A stretch of DNA of 38,926 nt from Cochliopodium minus (Eukaryota > Discosea > Himatismenida > Cochliopodiidae): assembly GCA_024220525.1 (NCBI GenBank), contig JAMYWO010000019.1, positions 45,244 to 84,169 on the forward strand, in the 5' to 3' direction. The notes beneath the pieces were generated by a model. The model searched no databases, was not told where the DNA came from, and saw nothing but the letters and a program-made list of their open reading frames with translations. The position numbers were made by a program, and so were the translations under genes. Below, piece by piece: positions 21,128 through 32,700 of this stretch (position 1 is its first letter; each line of letters opens with the position of its first letter).

Positions 21128-22767
21128 TTAATTAAAATTATTGACAACTTTGTTAAACAATTCAACTTCATATTCTTTTATGAGTTTTTTCATTTCAGCA
21201 TTAGTGATCAACAAATCGTTTTTGTTGTTGGTCAATTCAACGAGATTTACTTCTTTTTGTTTTAATATCTGTTCCTTTTCGTTTAAAAGATCTTTATACT
21301 TTGTCAAATAAGAGATTTGTTGATTTTTTTCTTCCAAGATTTTTTTCATTTCTTCCAACTGTACTCTGAGATCCATATCTTTGACAGGGTTAGAGGATTC
21401 TGAAAGTTTATTTTCTTTTGGGATGTTTTCTTGTTGACTCAAATTCAAGTTTGTTATGGATTGAGTAATTTCATTGTTTGGAGTGATCATAGAAGGAAGA
21501 GATAATTTTGGTTTGACAATATCTCTGCATAAAAAGAAATTTCAAATTTAAAATTTGAATTAGAATTAAATAAAGAAAAATCACCTTAATTTATCAAAGT
21601 TGTTGCACAATATTGGTTGTTTCATTGAATTTTTTATTTTGGGATCGAATAAATAATTTTGGAAATAACTTTTAACTTTGGAGATGCAGTTTTGAATGGA
21701 AGGTCGATTTTCGATCTCAGCATCTTTCATTGAAACGAACAAGTTTTTGATCTCATTTCCAATTTCTATTTTTGTAGAATTCAAAATTTCGAGAAACGTG
21801 ACACCTATTTACAATAAATTATATAAAAAAAGAAATTAAATTAAAAATTTTACCAAGTGAATATATATCTGATTTTGTTGATTCTTTGTTGGGATCATTT
21901 TGCTCTGGAGGACTGTACAATGGAGAATACACATTTATTCCTGAAAGAAAAATAATTAATCAAATAATTAAATGTTTAAAAAATTTCACTTTTTTTTTGA
22001 CTATTCACATCATGTACACTTCCAAAGTCAATAAAAAGAAAGAAAAGTCCATCAGAGTTTTCCAAATACCTGAAGTTTTTAAAATAAAATTTGTTAATAT
22101 GTTAATCTTTTCTTTTTTTTTTACATAATATTTTCTGGTTTGATATCTCTATGAATAATGTTGCTTTCATGTATTTTCTTCAACTCTTCTAACAATAACA
22201 AAACCATCCTGATAAAGTCCTTTTCGTCGTTGAACCTTTGTTTCTTTAATTTCTTTTCACTAAAGTTTTTCATATTTGATCCTTTTTTTTTTTAAAAAAT
22301 TATTAAATAAAATTATTTAAAGAATAAACTAAATTTGCCTTCAATCCACTCCATCACAATATATTTTTCTTGGAGATTTCTAGAAGTATCATTTAGGATG
22401 GTGATTAGTCTTGCCATAAAAAGATTGGGTATGTTCTCAATGGTTTTGTGTCCTTCTATTTCTTGTTTCCACGCCAAAATGAAATTCTCATTCTCACTTT
22501 TTCTTTCTTTGATTGCAACGATTGTATCTGATTTTAGATCTTTCGCTTTGTATATTTTTCCTTTTGAAAAATGAAAAATTATTTGTAAATAATTTTTTAG
22601 TAGAAATATATTTTGAAAATAATTTTACCAAATCCTCCTTGTGCTACCACTTTTAAAAGTGCATATTGATTTTCAATCAAGAAATTTTTAGAAGCACACA
22701 TGTCACAAAACTCATTTTGGTAGTTATTGGTAAAAAAAGTATCACACCCACAAAAAGCACAAATAGC
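21128..22767 (-). other. Roco gene part 5: zinc ribbon, protein kinase and coiled coil
   Basis: The exons are 22629-22767, 22339-22560, 22125-22281, 21990-22069, 21854-21940, 21585-21804 and 21128-21524. The zinc ribbon is CAFC...CDMC (Cys 2106, 2109, 2124, 2127). Kinase landmarks are the glycine loop VVAQGGFGKIYKA, VAIKE (Lys 2167), IIHRDIKPEN (Asp 2269), FIDFGS (Asp 2290), YSPPEQ (Glu 2315) and KSDIYSLGV. All catalytic residues are present, so an active Ser/Thr-type kinase is expected. The intron 22282-22338 is GC-AG. After the kinase, a Ser/Asn/Gln-rich stretch leads into a coiled coil (LRVQLEEMKKILEEKNQQI) that could dimerise. Confidence 0.85.
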
Positions 22768-25700
22768 CTTTTCAAAAGAGAAATTAATAAAATTGAAAAA
22801 AAAAAATTATTTCACAAATTACTTGTATTTTTTCTCCATTTTCTTCATTGTTGACTTTGTCAATCATTTCTTTTTCTATTGATCTTTTTTTTGTGATAAA
22901 AGATATTGAGTTTGAGTTTTGGGATGTCCATTGTGAAATGAATTCTTTGAAGGATTGATGGATGTTATCAAACAAGACAGTTGGATCATGGTTTGTTTTG
23001 ACACATATTTCTATTATTTGCATCTTATTCTTTTCATATGTCTTCAATTCAACAAGTTCTGTATCTTTAATTTTTTAAAATGAAATTTAATTTTAAAATA
23101 AAAATATATGATATTGTTTTTACCATCTTCTTTGTTGTTTTTATTCAAGTAATGAAATACAAAACCGCTCAACCAATATAATTCATCTTTCATTTCTTGT
23201 TTTTCTTCGCTAAAAATACAAACTTTTCTTATTTTCAAAAACAACATTTTCCACATGCAAGATGGTTTGAAGGGAAGCTCATATTGTATCTTCCATTTGT
23301 AATTTCTGTTGATACTATTCATTTTTATTCCTCCTTTTGAATAAATAAAAAATAAAATTAGAAATAATTCTAAATCAATTCATATAATTTTACCTTTAAA
23401 AATTATTTCTTGTTTTGGTTTTTCAGTTGGAAAAAGAAAAGGAACCAAATAGAATTGCTTTCTGTCCATAAACTCTTTCTTCTTTTTGGGCAAGATCAAA
23501 TCAAATTTAACCAAGAGATTCATAACAAAATTCCTTTTTTGTGTATTTCTTCTATTTTTTTCGTCGAGAATCTAAATTGAAAATTAGAACTAAAATCAAA
23601 AATTATTATTTAAAATATTTACTTCGTTAATGAGAGAAGTCAAGCTGTCATCATCAATCGAATGAATACATTGGGTAATGTCATAATTCACTTCATCTTT
23701 TATTTGTCTGATATTTTTTTTGTAGCTTTTCATGTATTTTTCATTATTCTCTTCTATCAGTTTGTGTTGGATTTTGTCTAGTTTGACCAAAAGAGAGTAG
23801 TAACTCAATTTATCTACTATTGATTTTTCTCTTTCCTGTTAAAGAAAATTTTAAAAAAAAAATTCCTAATTAGTTTTTATTTTTACTTTCTCCCAAATGT
23901 GCTTCAACTTTACTTTAAAATCAAAATTTTTTTTGATTTCTTTCAAGATAGATTTGAGTTGTTTTTTGCCAGAGTCTTTGTTCTTTTTGAACTTGTACTC
24001 AAAATCTTGCTGAATTTTTTCGTAAATGTACTCAAATATTTCTTGGATACTTTGTCTCCCTTTAGAAATAATATTATAAAATAAAAATTTCAATAAAATT
24101 AATAAAATTTTACCATAGTCAAGAATGGTTTTGAATACTTTGTTAAACCATTTCAAATCGGTGATGACTGTTTCTCTTAGAACTGGATGGTCAAAATATA
24201 CGATCACACCTAATGTATGAAGGTCTAAAAGAATTCTTTCTATCTTGTCTGTTTGTGAAATGGAAGAGTCTTCATCAAAATCCTCGTCCCAAGACATTCT
24301 CTCTTTCAAACTGGATAGTTCTATGAATGTTTTTTCTTCCTCTAAAATTTTTTTAAATTAATTTAATTTTTAAAAGTATCAAAAACTTGTTTACGTGTTG
24401 TTGTGGGACTTCTCATTCTTGTCGAACCCATAGTAGTTCTATTATTTGTGTTGTTTGGAATTTCAAAGTGACCACTCATTTTTTCTATTTCTTTGAGTAC
24501 ATCTTAAAAAATAATTAAATATTGGTCAATAAATGATTATTAAAAATAAAATTTTTGAAACCAAAATGCTTAAGTGTGGTAGAAACTGTGTTTTCAGCCT
24601 TGTTGTATTCATTTGAAATGATGTCAAAAATATGTTTTATCCCAGATCGTTTGATATCTTTTTCTCTGTTGTTCAGTGGAAAAAAGTATGCCACATCAAG
24701 ATTTGAAATGTAAGTATCTTTTTGGAATTATAATTAAAATTAAAAATTTGTCTTTTTAATTTTAATGAATTACCATCTGTAAAACCACTCTTTTTGAAAG
24801 TGTGAAATTTTAGAGTTATCTTGTTTTCTACAATTGTTTTTGTAATTTCTTGGTTTATTTTTTCAATCACTTCCTTTACTTTTTTGTAATCCACTTTTCC
24901 AAAAATTTTCGAATGTTTCTTTTCTATTTCATCAATTTTAGTACCAATGAGCAAAACTGGACTCTGGTTGTTCACTTTTTTAAAATAAAATTTAAACATA
25001 ATTAAAACTTGAATTATTTTTTTTTTACCTTGTGTTTGGAGAAAGAAAAACCAATAGAGAAGTTTATTTTCAGATATTATTTTATCTACATCTTTTGAGC
25101 AATCAAACAAAAGGAGATAAACACATCCACTGTTAAAAAAGAAAGAGTGTGCTGCCTATTAAAAAAAAAAAGGTTTATTTAATTTAATTAAATGTAGATC
25201 TTCTTACATGATACTCTTCATGTCCCGCAAAATCATAAACAGACAAGAGAACATCATTGTTTGGATTGATATATTTGAATATTTCAACTCCATGAGTCTT
25301 TTTTTTTTATGAAATTTTAAATGATTAAAAAATTTCCAATAAAATGTTACCATATCTTTTTCTTCTTTTATTTTTTGAACTATCAAATGAGCTTCATTAT
25401 TTTCTTTTTCTCCAACGGATCCCAAAAGTCTTGTTTTGAATGCAGTCTTCCCAACATTTTCACATCTGTTTTTTTAAAATAAAAAAAATAAAACAAGATT
25501 TTAAATAAAAGTGGAAAGGGAAGTTTACCCAACTGAAAAAAATAATAAAATTTATTTTAAAAAAACTTTAAAAATTAAGGAATAAATAACCAATCATAAT
25601 TCTTATCCCCTCAAATGTTCTTTTCATATCACCAACTTGACCATTTTCATCGTATTCAACAAAATACCTTTTTTTGTAATTTGAGAAAGTTTATTTGTTA

Positions 25701-28700
25701 AAAAAAAATTACTCTTTTCCATGAAGTGTCAGAAGACCAGTTCCCATTCTATGGGAATTTTGGAAATATCCAATCCATTTTTCTTTTATTTTCTCGCACT
25801 CCATATTAATCTTTCCTTCCTTTCCTTTTGTTATATGATCTGAAAAAATTAAAATTTAATATATTTTATGTTGTTTCTTATTAAAAAATCAAAAATTAAA
25901 TTATTACGTTTACAAAACCACAAATTTTTTTTATTATCTAAAAAATCAAAATATTTGTATCCTTCATATTCCTTTCCTTCTTTAAATTCGCCTTTCCAAC
26001 AAACCTAATAAATAATAATTTATAAATATTTTAATTTTTTTTTTTTTTTTACTTTTTTATTTGAATTGAAGATTTTTCCTTTTTTTTAAAAAAAAAAAAT
26101 ATTAGAAATTAAATGAAAAAATAAAAAGAATACCTTTTCCTTCCCATTCAAGACCATTTCTTTTTTCACCTTCCCAAATCAAATTGTGGTCTTTGTCGAA
26201 AATCTTCCCACTTCCCTCCCATTCCTTCCCATCTTTCCAAGTACCATCCCAAATTATATTATTTTCATTGTCTAAACTCTTACCAAATCCTTTCCAAAAT
26301 TTTCCATTCAACAATTCTCCCTCAAAAGTTATATTTTTGTCTTTGTCAAATATTTTTCCTTTCCCTGAATATGCTTTTCCGTTCTTAAATTCTCCGTCCC
26401 AAATCTTTTTTTTTTAAATAAACTATTTAAATAAATATAAAATTGAGAATAATTTTTACAGTGATTAGATTTTCGTCATGTATTTCTCCATTTCCATTCC
26501 ACTCCCTCCAAACATTATCAACTAGTTTTATTTCTCCGTGCCATATTAATTTGTTCTCTTCTCCAAATTTCCTAGAAAATAATGGTAATGTTAAATTAAA
26601 GTTAAATAATTAAGTTATTACCTTATTTTCGCTACACCGTCTTTTTCTTTCCACTCACCAATCAATAAAAATGAGGTTTTTAATGCTAAAAAACCACCCT
26701 TTCCGTTAAAAGGGATTCCATTTTTTATAGTTCCCTCAAACATAACATTTTTCTCTTTGTTGAAAATTTTCCCGTTCCCGTTGAACTCTCTCCCATTCTT
26801 CCATTCACCTGAAAACAAAGTACCACAATTATCATCGAGTGTTTTACCTTTTCCTTCCCAAAATACACCATTTTTTTTCTCTCCTTCCCAAATTAAATCA
26901 TTATGGATATCAAAAATCTTTCCTTTTCCTTCCCATTCGATACCATCCTTCTTAGATCCTTCCCAAATCAAATCTCCATTTTTAAATATTTTCCCTTTTC
27001 CATCCCATTCAATTCCCTCCCTTAATTTTCCTTCCCAAATAATTAAATTATTGTTATCAAAAATCTTTCCTTTTCCTTCCCAAAATGCACCATTTCTTTT
27101 CTCTCCTTCCCAAATTAAATCATTATGGATGTCATATATTCTACCCTTTCCCTCCCATTCAACACCATTTTCCCAAGATCCTTCCCACACAATGTTCTCT
27201 TTTTCATCAAAACTAACTCCAATTCCATTCAAATATTTCCCATTCAGCAATTCTCCTTCGAATATCATTGTTTTTTCGTTATCAAACAATTTCCCTTTTC
27301 CGGTGTAAGGAACGAAATTCTTTATTTCTCCTTCAAAAACCAATAGATTATTATCGTCAAATATTTTTCCTTTTCCATTTATTTTATTTCCTTGTTTCCA
27401 TTCTCCTTCCCAAATAACTTTACCTTCAAAATCCAAAATTCTACCTTTTCCATTATAAAACTTTTCATTTCTTATTTCTCCTTCAAAAATTAACACCATC
27501 TTTTCGTTGAATAATTTTCCTTTTCCATTTATTTTTACTCCTTCTTTTATTTCTCCTTCCCAATCCAAGTGTAAGCCGCTGAGATCATAATATTTCACTT
27601 TACCACTCATAAAATTTCCCTCTTTTACTGTTCCATCAAATATTAATCTATTTTTGCTGTCAAATACCTTCCCACATCCACTCCATTCCTTGTTTGATTT
27701 TATTTCTCCAACAAATAAAATTTCACCCTTTTCATTACTTGTTTTTCCTTTTCCCTCAAAATATCTTCCATTTCTCCATTCACCATCAAACAAAATCTCC
27801 CCATTTTCAGTGTCAACTTCTTTTCCAATTCCTTCAAAATATCTTCCATTCCTCCATTCGCCATCAAAGAGTAAATTGTTTTCTTTGTCAAATTCTTTTC
27901 CTTTTCCATTAAATTTTTTATTTTCTTTAATCTCTCCAACAAATACAATCTCCCCGTTTCTTTTAAAAGATCCTTTTCCACTCCAAGGGTTGTACTGTTT
28001 AATCTCTCCTTCAAAAAATAATTTGTCATCCTCATATAACTAAAAAAAAAAAAAATTGTTGAAGATTTAGTTTATTTAATTGAGTAACAATATTAAAAAT
28101 TTTACTTTTCCTCTCCCATTAAAGTATTTTCCATCTTTGATTTCTCCTTCAAACTCCAATTTTTCGTTCTTGAATATTTTTCCTTTTCCATTAAATTCAA
28201 CACCTCCTTTTAGTTCTCCATCAAACAACAAACCTCCATCATTATTATAAGTTCTATTTTAAAAAAATGATAATAAATAATTATTTTAATAAACAATTTT
28301 TACCTTCCTTTTCCTGTATACTCTTTTCCACTCATCCACTCTCCTTCCCAAATCAGAATGTTATTATTATCCAGCTTTTTTCCTTCTCCATTTGGTTTTC
28401 CTTTCAAAAATTCACCTACATATTTGAATCTCTCCGAAATTCTAATAAAAATAAAATAATGTTGAAAAATGAAATGAAATATTACCTTATTTCTCCATCT
28501 TGAGGAACTTTTATTTCAATACTCACTTTATAATTTGTTTTGATTTCTAACTTTTTGTTTTTCAAAGTTTCTTTTAAAGATAGGTTCCCATCGAATGTAT
28601 CTTTTTGCCCATCAATAACAAGACTCAATATTTTGAGTTTTTCTATTTGAAATTCATTAATGAAGAGGTAAGAAGAAATAGAATGAAGTGATTTTTGAAT

Positions 28701-31174
28701 ATTTGTTTTCATTTGGTTGTCCATGAAAAATTTGGTGTCACAAGAATATGAAGTATTGTTTTCACCATCTCTTTTCTAAAATTGTAAATGAAATAAAAAT
28801 CAAAAAATTATAAAAAACAAAAATTTTACAACAACAAAAGAACAAGCAACAGTTATCTAGTTTTTAGAAAATAAAATGTTAATAAAATTTTTTTAAAAAA
28901 ATGATTAAACTTACTTGATGGGCACTCTTGGATGTATTGTGAAGCATTTTTACAGGGTGGTCTAAGGAAAGTTTTAAGCCAACAGAACTGTTTTCTGTTG
29001 TTTCTATTCCCATATTTGAAGCCAACCCGCTCATCATAACATTTCCGTATTCTAATTAAAAAATTTTAAAAATCGTTTTTTTTTTTAAAGAAATATTGTA
29101 ATGTACCATTGATAAAAGATGAATGATATTGTCCTGTCGTAATGGATAGAATGTTTTCCAAAATCATTGGCTTTTGGAATTCCAACTGAAAATTATCTTT
29201 TTCCAATTCAACTCCATTCCCAAGTTGGCCTTTATTTTAAATATGAATATATTCTATTTTTTAATTAAATATGTATATATCTATTACCATATGTGTTGTC
29301 TCCTGCAGCATATAAATCTCCATTTCCTATAAAAAACATAAATTGAAGGATTTTGTTTGTAAAAATTCTTTACTCATTAACAAAAATGAATGAGATAACC
29401 CGCAATGAATTGAACTGATATCCTTGAAATTCCTGATATAAACAGGAGTATATTGATTTTCTAAACTATTTAGACCCAGTTGACCTGTATTGTTCTTCCC
29501 AAACACAATCAAACTTGATTCTGTATAAATTTTAAATAATCTTCATTTGAAATTAAAATTTTAAAATTGAATACCAAACTCTCCTTTTATTAAAATGATG
29601 GTATGATCAGCACCACAAGATATATCTTTAATGTCATTTTGATTCATTACTAAATTTGGGGTTAGTTTTACATGTATAATAGCTTTCCCCAATCCTATTA
29701 TAAATGAGAATATTAAAATCTAAATTTAAAAATTTTATTTAATTACCAAGTTGCCCATATTGATTGTCACCCAATCCAAAAATACTTCCATCAGCTAAAA
29801 ATTTGTTTTTATGAATTAAATAAAATAATATAATCATTTTACATGTTGAGAAAATGACATGGTTTAGTCCAGCAGAAAACGTAGAAACATTTTTTATGTC
29901 AAGCGGAGTTATTTTGCTGACATGAAGGTCCATAAATTCATTACTTCCAGCATAATAAATTTTATTTTCTACAAAATACGAATTATTTAATTCAATTTTA
30001 AAAAAAAAACTTCTCATTTACCCCTCAGGAATATCGAAAATAGATCAGAACAAGCAACGTGATCAACTTTGTCCAAGATTTTAACAAATTTGGGTTGATT
30101 AGATCGATCCTCCAATCCCAATTGACCTTCTTTGTTTTTTCCTTATACCAAATAATTAGACTTTAAATTTATTTTTCTGTATATTATTATTACCACAACC
30201 AAATAAATCTCCGTTTCCTATTCTTAATTAACATCAAACTTTTAAAAATAAAGTAAATAAAATTTACTATCAATGTAGAAAGAATATCCAAATCCCAAAT
30301 GAATGCTAATAAAAAAGAAAAGTTTTGAACTTTATTTAAATAAAAATAGTTTTTACCTAATTATGTTTGGATTATTCAAAATAACTTTAGGAGAATATAT
30401 TTTCAAGTAATCTGCAATTCCAAGTTGTTGATGTTCATTGTTTCCAAAGCCAACAAGATCTCCGTTTTCTATGTATTTTATTTATTAAAAAAATTATGAA
30501 AAAAAATTAAATTACCGCACAAGAAAATAGAATGATTTGCAAAGCAAGAAGTCGAAAGCTTCTCTTTGAAATATTTTGTGAATCTTTTCTCTTCTCTAGT
30601 TTCCAAAACTTCATCTTTGTATTGTTGCAAAATATAATCCTGGAGTTAAGGTATTTAATAAATTTTTAAAGTGATAAATTTGATCAAATTACATTTAATT
30701 CCCCTTCATAAAAAGTTGATAATGCCATTTCAAGATTCCATCCTTTATTAAATATGTTACAGAAAGAAAAATTATAATTTATTTTAATATATACCTGCAT
30801 ATTGGAGAAATAATTTGCTATTTTTTTCAGATTGACCAGTGATATTCGAAAAATTAATGATTTGCTAATTTTATGAGTTAATATTTGAAAAATTAAAGAT
30901 GATTTGATACCATATCATTTGAATCAAAATCTTTATTGGATGTATTAAGAATTTTTTTCCCAGATTCTTTTATTTTTGCATTTATATTCTCTCTAATGAT
31001 ATCCTCCTTTTCCAAATTTTTAATATTCACAATATTCGCTTTATCTTCTTTAATTATTGATTTATCTTCATCATTATTGCTGCTATCTTCTTCGGATTCA
31101 ATATCCTCTTCTTCCTCTTCCTCTTCTTCTGATGAATCTGTATGTATTTCTATACTATCTTCTTTATCACTCAT
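21128..31174 (-). CDS. Giant Roco kinase: UBA-like / RCC1 / MORN-like / Roc-COR / Zn ribbon / kinase
   Basis: I joined 46 exons from the ATG at 31174 to the stop at 21128. All 45 junction phases fit, and the sum is 7,611 nt (2,536 aa). Order by residue: acidic tail 1-88, UBA-like 89-128, RCC1 repeats about 166-523, linker 524-619, MORN-like repeats 620-1396, Roc GTPase about 1415-1600, COR about 1690-2060, zinc ribbon 2106-2127, kinase about 2138-2400, coiled coil to 2536. Roco proteins are GTP-controlled signalling kinases (LRRK family, Dictyostelium Roco). The N-terminal repeats usually decide localisation and partners. Exon lists are under the domain entries. It could be two or more transcripts, but no internal stop, start or long spacer separates the parts. 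The splice model is inferred and needs RNA support. Confidence 0.8.
22823..25667 (-). other. Roco gene part 4: Roc GTPase and COR domains
   Basis: The exons are 25591-25667, 25529-25532, 25351-25465, 25208-25297, 25029-25155, 24774-24974, 24562-24717, 24395-24502, 24114-24341, 23887-24059, 23623-23835, 23394-23571, 23124-23333 and 22823-23064. G1 is IMIVGCENVGKTAF (about 1419-1432, Lys 1429), G3 is YDFAGHEEYH (Asp 1483) and G4 is LLIGTKID (about 1545-1548). The Switch II GHEEY form is typical of Roc rather than Ras. COR shows LLDLHTLGVIVYFDHPVL and KWFNKVFKTILD, the standard N-terminal COR signature. The rest of COR is Lys-rich and diverged. Roc-COR acts as a GTP-regulated dimerisation module controlling the kinase. 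Confidence 0.85.
25529..25532 (-). other. 4-nt microexon inside the Walker A motif
   Basis: Exon 25591-25667 ends ATTG|GTTATT and exon 25351-25465 begins after AACAG with ATGTGAAAATG. Between them, at 25529-25532, minus reads TTTTTCAG|TTGG|GTAAAC. Including TTGG gives ATT GTT GGA TGT, that is I-V-G-C before ENVGKT, which is a perfect Walker A GxxxxGKT. Skipping it loses the first Gly and shifts frame. The flanking introns are 58 nt (25533-25590) and 63 nt (25466-25528). Confidence 0.8.
25713..28441 (-). repeat. Roco gene part 3: about 30 MORN-like repeats
   Basis: The exons are 28313-28441, 28106-28253, 26622-28039, 26460-26571, 26134-26404, 26053-26078, 25908-26004 and 25713-25839. The array opens with a classic MORN unit (YVGEFLKGKPNGEGK) and continues in units of about 24 residues of the form (W/F)EGE(W/I)K(N/E)G..F.GKGKIFD. 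MORN repeats form elongated beta-sheet rods that bind membranes or mediate dimerisation. One exon of 1,418 nt carries most of the array without an intron, unlike the rest of the gene. Nearly identical neighbouring units (NDLIWEGEK, GVFWEGKGK) point to recent internal duplication. Open antisense frames here are shadows of the repeat. Confidence 0.85.
28486..30468 (-). other. Roco gene part 2: RCC1 repeats and linker
   Basis: The exons are 30357-30468, 30268-30305, 30194-30217, 30022-30141, 29843-29968, 29747-29794, 29575-29694, 29374-29520, 29288-29326, 29107-29229, 28915-29051, 28830-28856 and the linker 28486-28775. About seven blades can be seen, enough for one full propeller: NGDLVGFGNNEHQQLG, NGDLFGCGKNKEGQLG, NKIYYAGSNEF, DGSIFGLGDNQYGQLG, SSLIVFGKNNTGQLG, NGDLYAAGDNTYGQLG and YGNVMMSGLASNMG. 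Each is followed by a hydrophobic strand such as ISCGADHTIILI. The linker of about 97 residues (LHSISSYLFINEFQIEKL) has no known domain. Exon borders repeatedly fall at the same blade position. Confidence 0.8.
30516..31174 (-). other. Roco gene part 1: acidic N-terminus and UBA-like domain
   Basis: The exons are 30911-31174, 30795-30864, 30693-30742 and 30516-30639. The first 88 residues are Glu/Asp/Ser-rich with a run of eight Glu. Exons 2 and 3 encode FSNITGQSEKNSKLFLQYAG followed by WNLEMALSTFYEGELN. That is the UBA-like fold at the N-terminus of p47/UBX and FAF-type adaptors (pattern F..ITG, A..FL..A.WnLe.Al..Fye). In those proteins the fold binds ubiquitin or related partners. Its presence on a Roco kinase suggests recruitment to ubiquitinated targets; that is inference. 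Confidence 0.75.
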
Positions 31175-31389
31175 TTGTTGGTATTATCCTTTCAATTTTA
31201 TTAAAATTTCTTTTCTAATTGTTCAATTATTCTTTGGAAAAGTTTATTAAATTTCACACATTCAGATTAAAAAGAAAAGTCCATCCCTACCAGAATATTG
31301 AATTTAGAATCTACAGATCATATTTGTCTATTCTTTAAAGAAAAATATAAAAAAAATATATAATAAATTATAAAAAAAAAATATTGATT
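31175..31389. promoter_or_regulatory. Divergent promoter region, Roco kinase / F-box
   Basis: These 215 bp lie between two start codons facing away from each other. They are A/T-rich, with a poly-A run just before the F-box ATG. Both promoters must lie here or in untranslated exons; no specific motif is seen. Confidence 0.4.
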
Positions 31390-32366
31390 ATGGATAACAT
31401 TAACAAAAAAGTGAAGATAGAAGAAACCACAATTAATTCACTTCCCAAAAATTTGATCTCACACATCGGTTCATTTATGGATGTTATAACTCTCAACAGA
31501 TATTCTTGCGTTAATAAATCATTCAAGAGGATGATAGATGAGGATAATGTGCTATGGAAGAATTTATTCTTCAAGATGAGGGTTGAGATGTTGAAATCGA
31601 GAGAAAGACATGGGGATTATCCATTAAAAACAGAGAAATATGGAGAGATGATCTTGCCATGCAATCTTACATACACATCAAGCTATAAGGTTAGATTCGT
31701 TCCAAAGATATTGAAAATGGATCATTTGGAGGAGAAGGGTAATTTGGAGAAGATAAATTGGAAAATGTTATGCAGAGATATCCATATCATGAATCTGATT
31801 ATACCAATATATTGCACAGGCGAATCTCCTATCAAATATGTTGGTGATGATAATCCTTTGATCTTTGAGATTTGCTATTATCCATACAATCTATCTAAAG
31901 ATGCACCTAAGAAGGAGATCCCAGAGGAAGATAGGATCCAATTGTTCGATGAAAAGAGTTTCGAAAAGGACGAATATGATGACCATATCGATCATCAGGA
32001 TGTATTCACTGATATTGATGATATTGAAGCTGATCTATACAATGATGCGTCAACATATATCAGTATAAATTTATTTTTTTTCAATCAATCAAAATTTAAA
32101 TTTAAAAATTTTTAAAAATAGATATCATAAAAGAAGAAGAAGATACAGAATCATTTGATATGAAAGATCTGGAAAAAAAGAAAAAACAATTTCAAAATTA
32201 TATCAAGTTTTTGGAAAAGAAAAAAATCTTTTGCTTCCACACACGCCAAGTTGCCACCACTTACATGGAAGGTGATGAATGGAGCGAAGTCCATTATTAT
32301 CTTTACTCTCAGACCAGAGAAGGAAATCTCATTGGAATAAAATCTGTTGGATATAACAATGTTTGA
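31390..32366 (+). CDS. F-box protein
   Basis: Two exons, 31390-32062 and 32122-32366, give 918 nt and 305 aa. Residues about 12-56 are an F-box: INSLPKNLISHIGSFMDVI followed by LNRYSCVNKSFKRMI and DNVLWKNLFF (Leu-Pro start, W-L-F end). F-box proteins bind Skp1 in SCF ubiquitin ligases and choose substrates through a C-terminal domain. Here the C-terminal part has an acidic stretch (DDHIDHQDVFTDIDDIEADL) and a region ending IKSVGYNNV, with no WD or LRR repeats seen. Base composition is milder than that of neighbouring host genes. It is the last clear host gene before the inserted element. Confidence 0.75.
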
Positions 32367-32446
32367 TCCAATTCATCAATAAATTTAATCAAATCGTTCA
32401 ATTAAAGAGTTAAAAAATAAGATTTATTGAAATTTTAGATTTTTAA

Positions 32447-32656
32447 ATGTTTTGTTTTTATCAATTATTATCAACATTTCCAAAACCCATCCGTTGTAGA
32501 CTGTACAGTCTCAATTTAAATGGAGTTGTAAAGCTAATGCCACTGGGGAAGGACCAACAGTGTTATGAGAATTTGAATTTAAAATCACTAGACAATCTTG
32601 GTATTGAGTCTTTAAATTGGAACGTACCCAGAATAAATTATCACGAAAATCGTTAA
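32447..32656 (+). CDS. Small unrecognised ORF between F-box gene and element
   Basis: A 69-aa ORF from ATG to TAA (MFCFYQLLSTFPKPIRCRLY ... INYHENR) lies after the F-box stop. It does not join in frame to the F-box gene by any splice I tried, since a stop precedes its ATG. It may be a relic, a separate small gene or chance. The rest of 32367-32659 is A/T-rich without features. Confidence 0.25.
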   Translation: MFCFYQLLSTFPKPIRCRLYSLNLNGVVKLMPLGKDQQCYENLNLKSLDNLGIESLNWNVPRINYHENR

Positions 32657-32700
32657 AAATAAAGACTACCCCTAGGTCCCGCCAACGAGTGGGGGGAATT

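Noticed and set aside
26757-28043. Long plus-strand ORFs rich in Phe/Pro/Ser opposite the MORN-like exon
   Set aside because: They are antisense shadows of the GKGKIF/WEGE repeats; there is no start context or independent domain.
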